Shown piece by piece: positions 60,990-64,000 of a stretch of 64,000 nucleotides of DNA. Both the position numbers and the translations under genes were made by a program. The DNA lies in NCBI RefSeq assembly GCF_030161615.1, contig NZ_BSUN01000002.1, positions 17,792 through 81,791 on the forward strand. Reading direction: 5' to 3'. This stretch comes from Demequina litorisediminis. GTDB taxonomy: Bacteria > Actinomycetota > Actinomycetes > Actinomycetales > Demequinaceae. Below the pieces are notes generated by a model. That model was not told where the DNA came from, made no database searches, and was given only the letters and a program-made list of their open reading frames with translations. Each line of letters starts with the position of its first letter. The stretch's first letter is position 1.

Positions 60990-62720
60990 ATGGATATCCC
61001 AGGACTTGGCTGGCTGACCGGCCCCGTCGCCGATGCCCTGACGGGCTCGGTGTTCGCCGAGATCGCCGAAATGACTCAGGAAGCACTTGGTGTCGCCGTG
61101 GGCTCGGTCGGCACAGCGTGGGTACACATCGGTGTGCCCGTGCTGTCGTCAAGTCCCGGGGCGAAGACCCCTGGCGTGATGGACGCGGCAGGGGTGAGTA
61201 GCACCTATCCCGTCCTGGACTGGGTGGCATGGGGCGGTGCCGTCCTCGCGGTGCTGGCCCTGATCTGCCTCGCAATGCTCATGATGAGGAGTTCTCGGGC
61301 TGGCGATGGCGCTATGGCGATCGGGCGCATGGGTGCCGTGCTCGTGGCAGTGGGCCTTCTGGGTGCAGCGGGCCCGATCGCACGCGCAGTCGTCGGCAGG
61401 GGACCACGTGGAGTCGCGGGCGCAGCGGCTTTCATCCAGTCGAGCCTGTGGGGCTGGCTGCTAGTCCTCGTCCTCCTGTCAGTGATGGTGGGGGCCATCC
61501 GAATCATCATCGACCAAAGGATGGAGCCCGCGAAGGACCTCCTGCGCTCCATCCTCACCCTCATCACCGTGACCGCGGTGGGCACCACGATGATCGGCTT
61601 GCTGATCGCAGCCACCGACAAGTTCTCAGTGTGGATCCTTTCGCGCTCACTCGAGTGCAACGCCGCGGACGCTTCATGCTTCGGCGAAGGCCTCACCAGT
61701 CTTCTCGTGATCGGTGGCCCCGCGACCATGGGCGGCGGACTGGGCATGCTCCTGGTCATCATCATGGGCCTGCTGGCGGTCTGCGCCACTCTCCTACAGA
61801 TCGTGCTTCTGGTCGCTCGAGGAGCAATGCTCGTCGTCCTGACCGGCGTGCTGCCCCTCACCGCATCGTTTACGAACACGGGGATGGGGAGGACCTGGTT
61901 CAACCGTTCTGTGGCGTGGGTCATCGCGCTGATCCTCTACAAGCCCGTGGCCGCGATCATCTACGCCACGGCGTTCAAACTCGTAGGCGATGGCGCGTCT
62001 GGCATCTTTCCTGACCGAGACGACCCGCTACTGACCCTCGCAGCAGGGGTCGTACTCATGGTCCTGGCATTGATCGCGATGCCCGCACTCATGCGGTTCA
62101 TCACTCCCGCGGTGGGCGCTGTGATTTCAGCAGGCGGAGGAGGTGTGGCGATGGGCGCTGGAATGGCAGTCGCCTCCGGCGCCCAAACAATGGCGTACGG
62201 AATGCGTGGAGCGGGACAAGCCTCCCGTACTCCACAACAGAGCCCTTCGGGCAACTCCGGTGGCGGGTCACCCACCCCCGCGGCATCCCAGGGTGCACCA
62301 GGAGGCCCCGGTTCGCCCGGTTCGCCCGGCGCTCCTGGCACCGGTACCGCTGGGGCGCCAGGCGCAATCGGAGCCGACGGCGGCACGCACTCCTCGACCG
62401 GCGCCGGTGGGGCTCCCGGTGCACCTGGCACGACTGCGCCCGGCGCACCTCCCGGCGGAGGCACGCCCCCGGCCTCGGGCGCTGCACCAGTGGCAAGCGG
62501 CGCGGCCGGTGGAGCGGCAGGCGCCGGAGCCGCGGGAGCAGGTGGCGCCGCGGCGGCAGGCGGCGGAGCCACCGCCGCGGGAGCGGCCGCGGCACCCGCC
62601 ACAGGTGGCGCATCGCTTGTGATCGCTGCGGGCGCGCAAGCCGGGATGCAGGTTTCCCAGGCGATCGCCAAGGGCGCCTCTGACGTCGCCGAAAACACCG
62701 CGGACGGAGCACAGTCGTGA
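60990..62720 (+). CDS. Second copy: VirB6/TrbL-like protein
   Basis: Identical to 16856-18586, 576 residues. Confidence 0.75.
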   Translation: MDIPGLGWLTGPVADALTGSVFAEIAEMTQEALGVAVGSVGTAWVHIGVPVLSSSPGAKTPGVMDAAGVSSTYPVLDWVAWGGAVLAVLALICLAMLMMRSSRAGDGAMAIGRMGAVLVAVGLLGAAGPIARAVVGRGPRGVAGAAAFIQSSLWGWLLVLVLLSVMVGAIRIIIDQRMEPAKDLLRSILTLITVTAVGTTMIGLLIAATDKFSVWILSRSLECNAADASCFGEGLTSLLVIGGPATMGGGLGMLLVIIMGLLAVCATLLQIVLLVARGAMLVVLTGVLPLTASFTNTGMGRTWFNRSVAWVIALILYKPVAAIIYATAFKLVGDGASGIFPDRDDPLLTLAAGVVLMVLALIAMPALMRFITPAVGAVISAGGGGVAMGAGMAVASGAQTMAYGMRGAGQASRTPQQSPSGNSGGGSPTPAASQGAPGGPGSPGSPGAPGTGTAGAPGAIGADGGTHSSTGAGGAPGAPGTTAPGAPPGGGTPPASGAAPVASGAAGGAAGAGAAGAGGAAAAGGGATAAGAAAAPATGGASLVIAAGAQAGMQVSQAIAKGASDVAENTADGAQS

Positions 62721-64000
62721 GTGCTGGCACACGCAACTATGGCAACTGGCGTCGACCTAGCACGAAGGGGCTCCTGGGCCTCGGTTGGTTGAGCACGGCA
62801 CTCCTGTTCGCGGCGCTAATCGCGACGTTCCTCACGGTCGCGATCGCGGGACTACTAGCGGGTCTGGCCGCTATGGGTGTGAGCGCGATCGCCGCGGGCC
62901 TGGTCGTCACGAAGAACGCCGACCACGTATCGATTATTGAAAGGGTGTGGGAGCGCATCATGTGGGCAAAGACGAAGGCAACCAAGAGGAACGTCTACAG
63001 GTCCGGCCCGCTGGCCGCGACTGGCTGGGGGCGCACACAGGCGCCCGGTGTTGCCGCACCCTTGCGGCTCAGCGAGCACGTGGACTCGCTCGGTCGACCG
63101 TTCGCTCTGATCTACTCGCCGCCGGGCGGGCTTCACACGCTCGTCATCGAGACGGAGCCAGACGGTGCCGCTCTCGTCGACGATGAGCAGATCGACCAAT
63201 GGGTTGGCTCGTGGGGATGGTGGCTCTCCCACCTGGCGGGGGAGCCCGGCCTGGTGGGTGCCTCGGTCACGGTGGAAACCGCGCCCGACACGGGTGGTCG
63301 GCTCGGCAGGGAGGTAGCGGCGAACATTTCGGCGACGCACCCCAGTTCGCCCGCCAGGTCCTCGCGGACACGGTCGAGAACTACCCCGCGGGATCGTCTG
63401 TGGTCCGCGCCTACCTCGCACTCACCTTTGTGTCGAGTACGAAGAAGGCAGATCGGGTGGGACGCGAGTTGGCCTCTCGTCTCCCCGAACTGACGGGCAC
63501 GCTTGCCTCCACGGGAGCGGGCGTCGCTGCGCCACTCGACGCGGCCCGGTTGTGTGAGGTGATTCGCACCGCGTATGACCCCGCTGTGGCGTCGCTGATT
63601 GACGAGGCGCGCATGGCTGGCGACCACGTCCCGCTCGAGTTTTCAGACGTTGGCCCCACCGCGGCCGAAGCCTCCTGGGACTCCTACAGGCATGACGACG
63701 CGACAAGCCGAACCTGGGTCATGACCGGTGCGCCCCACGGCCTCATCTCGGCTCGAGGCCTAGAGAAGGCTCCTCGCCCCTCAGCGCGGCATCGCGCGCA
63801 AGCGCGTCACTTTGATGTTTGAACCGATCGACCCTGGTCGCGCGGCCGGGATGGTCGAGCAGGACATTCGCACCGCCAACCAGCGCGCTACGCAGCGCCA
63901 GCAAGTCGCGGCGCGTGACTCGCTCGAGATGCTCCAGGCGGCCACCACCGCGGCCGAGGAAGCGGCCGGTGCGGCTCTGATGAACTTCGCCATGCTCGTG
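62717..64000 (+). CDS. Second copy, cut by window end: SCO6880-family protein
   Basis: Same as the first ~1284 bases of 18583-20063. Miscalls near 63039 (in frame), 63330 and 63767-63771 (AGGCT; copy 1 has intact AGCT at 19633). The 3' end lies beyond the window. Confidence 0.75.

Larger units (their letters stand above)
44140..64000. repeat. Second, partial pass over the same unit (equals bases 1 to ~19866)
   Basis: The whole stretch is collinear with the start of the window at an offset of 44134-44139. Almost all differences are single-base indels or substitutions at AGCT sites, plus a few G/C homopolymer slips. That pattern fits independent consensus errors on one molecule better than evolutionary divergence of two copies. 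Gene entries below 44140 carry the full description; entries above it note only the differences. Confidence 0.9.

Noticed and set aside
1..64000. Widespread pseudogenes or programmed frameshifting
   Set aside because: Breaks coincide with AGCT or homopolymers and differ between the two copies of the same gene, so they are sequence errors, not decay or recoding.
44140..64000. A recent ~20 kb segmental duplication with diverging paralogues
   Set aside because: Differences are almost only indels at AGCT and in homopolymers; synonymous substitutions expected from real divergence are lacking.
1..64000. CRISPR arrays, rRNA genes, integrase or phage structural genes
   Set aside because: I saw no regularly spaced short repeats, no rRNA-like sequence, and no recombinase or capsid/terminase motifs.

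Overview
The window reads as a high-GC actinobacterial conjugative plasmid (most like Micrococcales; inferred from GC-rich coding, SCO6880-type transfer genes, a MobF relaxase with TrwC and RecD-like parts, and sortase-type surface proteins). It is not 64 kb of unique DNA. Bases 1-44139 are one complete circular unit of about 44.14 kb. Bases 44140-64000 repeat bases 1 to about 19866 almost exactly, so the contig runs past its own circle junction.

The sequence carries a systematic error that must be understood before reading the genes. Where the two copies can be compared, most differences sit on the tetranucleotide AGCT, which appears as AGGCT, AGCCT, AGC, GGCT, AGGT or GCT, often differently in each copy. 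Restoring AGCT removes nearly all frameshifts, and corrected gene lengths come out divisible by three (checked by hand for most genes). I call these 'AGCT miscalls'; a few other breaks are G or C homopolymer slips. I therefore annotate whole corrected genes rather than fragments or pseudogenes.

Layout of the unit. 0.2-2.4 kb: part of a hairpin-rich RNA-like element, two small exported or membrane proteins, and a protein with a homing-endonuclease-associated repeat. 2.5-7 kb: maintenance block on the minus strand (ParA, RHH-like partner, third gene, SSB, winged-helix Rep-like protein) with a repeat-bearing parS/operator candidate. 7.2-13.6 kb: surface block with a Ser-rich membrane-anchored protein, a winged-helix regulator, a 9-bp palindromic operator, and a 1,428-residue thioester-type repeat adhesin. 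14.1-24.4 kb: a tightly overlapped plus-strand type IV secretion operon (M23 peptidase, zinc-ribbon protein, P-loop-like protein, VirB2-like, lipoprotein, VirB6-like, SCO6880, VirB4-like, VirD4-like and small proteins). 24.4-29.8 kb: relaxase, oriT candidate and accessory proteins. 30-34.6 kb: a 1,528-residue LAATG-anchored surface protein with DUF5979-like repeats. 34.6-44.1 kb: small accessory genes, mostly on the minus strand: NrdH-like redoxin, BrnTA-like toxin-antitoxin, Cys-rich protein, HEPN-like two-gene unit and ParB-domain protein.

The most unusual part is 36.8-44.2 kb. Four minus-strand genes or operons are each preceded directly by a 480-670 base, extremely hairpin-rich leader. 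The leaders share a core whose long-range stems are kept by compensating base changes, which points to a structured RNA family. A fifth, partial copy lies in the opposite orientation at 237-473. How the parts work together is inference: the transfer operon and relaxase move the plasmid, the two large surface proteins may promote cell contact, and the Par, toxin-antitoxin and HEPN genes may stabilise it.
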